Source: Gammaproteobacteria bacterium (GTDB taxonomy: Bacteria > Pseudomonadota > Gammaproteobacteria > Pseudomonadales > Halieaceae). Taken from it: 38,375 nucleotides of DNA. The notes under the pieces were generated by a model. That model was not told where the DNA came from. It saw only the letters and a program-made list of their open reading frames with translations, and did not search any database. This document shows, piece after piece, positions 37,311 through 38,375 of this stretch (position 1 is the first letter of the stretch; each line of letters begins with the position of its first letter). The position numbers and the translations under genes were made by a program. The DNA lies in the NCBI GenBank assembly GCA_024686215.1, contig JAIBDN010000019.1, forward strand, positions 1 through 38,375, written 5' to 3'.

Positions 37311-38375
37311 TTACTGGTTCTCGGGTGACTGGCGCAATACGCCGACCACCGCGCGCAGCTCCAGGCTTTGCAGGTTGCGTTGCACTGCAATATCCACTGT
37401 ATCCCCGGGCCGTAACAGTGCAATCCGGTGCATGGTCTGGCGTCCATCCTGTACGGGTTTGTCGTCGATGTGGGTGATGATGTCGCCCAACTGGATACCG
37501 GCTTTGCTGGCGGGGCTGTCGTCAGCGACGGCCAGCACCACCAGGGCCTGCTGCCCGCTGCCGCTGTTGTCGATGGCGCCCACCGGCTCCACATTCACCC
37601 CTAGCCAGCCGCGTATAACCTCACCGTAGTCAATCAGGTCCTGCATCACAAATACCGCCATATCCACCGGTATCGCCAGGCTGATGCCGATGCCAGTGGC
37701 GGTGTTGCTGGCGGGTGTGTTTGCGGTATAAATCAGGGTGTTTATGCCCAGTAGTCGCCCACGGGTGTCTATCAGCGCGCCGCCGGAATTACCCAGGTGA
37801 ATGGTGGCATCGGTCTGGATGTAGTCCTCGTAGGTGTTCAGTTGCAAGCCGTAGCGACCCAGTGCCGAGACAATGCCCTGGGTGACAGAATGCCCAAAGC
37901 CCAGCGGGTTACCGATGGCCAGCACCACATCACCGACCCGGGCCGCGTTGGAATCCCCGAGTTTAAAGGGCTGCAGGTCAGGCAGGTCGATCTTCAGTAC
38001 TGCCAGGTCGGTAGAGGGGTCTGTACCGATCACCGATGCGTTGGCCGAGCGGCCGTCGTGCAGCAGCACCTGGATGGCGTCAGCCCCGGCAATCACGTGA
38101 TTGTTGGTCAGTATGTGGCCCTGGGGAGTCATGATGACCCCGGAGCCCAGCGAGCGCTCTATGCGTTGCCGCTGAGCCTGCGGCCGGGCGAATCTGCGGA
38201 AATAGGCATCATCCATTAGCGGGTTGCGTCGGGAGCTGACCAGTTTCGCCGTATAGATGTTGACTACCGAAGGAGTAGCGCTGCCCACAGCCCGCGCATA
38301 GCTCACCGGTTCCTGCGCGTTACGCCCGGCAACCGGGCTATTGGGCAGTACCCAGCGGTCCAGGATCAACAGGGC
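37311..38375 (-). CDS. algW: DegS/AlgW-type serine protease (5' end outside window)
   Basis: DegS/AlgW is a periplasmic inner-membrane-anchored protease that cleaves the anti-sigma factor RseA/MucA in the envelope-stress (sigma-E) response. The frame is open to the window edge, so the N-terminal membrane anchor is cut off; a TTG at 38369 is inside the frame and is not taken as start. The trypsin-like triad is visible: His in ILTNNHVI, Asp in STDLAVLKI, Ser in LGNSGGAL. One PDZ domain follows (RGWLGVNVEPV, then DDSPASKAGIQLGDIITHID). A single PDZ favours DegS/AlgW over DegP/DegQ. The hisD-side location matches Pseudomonas algW. Confidence 0.9.
   Translation of the reverse strand, partial: ALLILDRWVLPNSPVAGRNAQEPVSYARAVGSATPSVVNIYTAKLVSSRRNPLMDDAYFRRFARPQAQRQRIERSLGSGVIMTPQGHILTNNHVIAGADAIQVLLHDGRSANASVIGTDPSTDLAVLKIDLPDLQPFKLGDSNAARVGDVVLAIGNPLGFGHSVTQGIVSALGRYGLQLNTYEDYIQTDATIHLGNSGGALIDTRGRLLGINTLIYTANTPASNTATGIGISLAIPVDMAVFVMQDLIDYGEVIRGWLGVNVEPVGAIDNSGSGQQALVVLAVADDSPASKAGIQLGDIITHIDDKPVQDGRQTMHRIALLRPGDTVDIAVQRNLQSLELRAVVGVLRQSPENQ

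Overview
The window is gene-dense chromosome from a Gram-negative gammaproteobacterium. It encodes LolB, LptA/LptB, KdsD, MlaC and DegS/AlgW (an outer membrane with LPS), short-form HisG, a nitrogen-PTS/RpoN block, and a PA4642-family gene. Gene order is closest to Pseudomonas and its relatives, so a marine Pseudomonadales/Cellvibrionales-type organism is a reasonable guess. That taxonomy is inferred from synteny and composition, not from a marker gene. I see no phage, insertion sequence, CRISPR, rRNA or tRNA gene, and no undescribed multi-gene system. The less ordinary material is in spacers, start codons and missing synteny partners.

Layout. Positions 1-2644 (minus) hold ispE (cut by the window edge), lolB and a TPR lipoprotein, divergent from hemA-prfA-prmC-moeB (2894-6924, plus), all overlapping head to tail. 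Next come a MATE exporter (minus), a DoxX-family membrane protein (plus), an RhlB-type helicase (plus), cysZ plus a tiny CWC zinc-ribbon-like gene (minus), and an Smr-domain gene (plus). A 434-bp spacer (12204-12637) without a gene contains two separate long inverted repeats. After it come the gatCAB operon with a PA4642-family gene as its last member (minus) and, divergently, mreB-mreC-mreD-maf-rng-yhdP (plus, 16392-24979).

From 34059 down to 24952 eleven genes lie on the minus strand: yrbG-type antiporter, kdsD, lptA, lptB, rpoN, hpf, ptsN, rapZ, ptsO, mgtE, darP. The right end has mlaC, ibaG, hisG, hisD (plus) and a convergent degS/algW-type protease cut by the window edge.

Functional themes are envelope building (LolB, LptA/B, KdsD, MlaC, YhdP, MreBCD, DegS), translation (PrfA/PrmC, GatCAB, HPF, DarP), RNA turnover (RhlB, RNase G), and nitrogen-PTS control (PtsN, PtsO, RapZ, RpoN). 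Compared with the usual Pseudomonas/E. coli order, several normally embedded genes are absent: kdsC and lptC between kdsD and lptA; mlaFED and mlaB around mlaC; murA between ibaG and hisG; hisC after hisD; nit-tldD-pmbA near yhdP/darP; murI after moeB. Several genes use non-AUG starts. The clearest is mreC, whose conserved N-terminus and Shine-Dalgarno point to an AUC start just downstream of a strong 15-bp hairpin.
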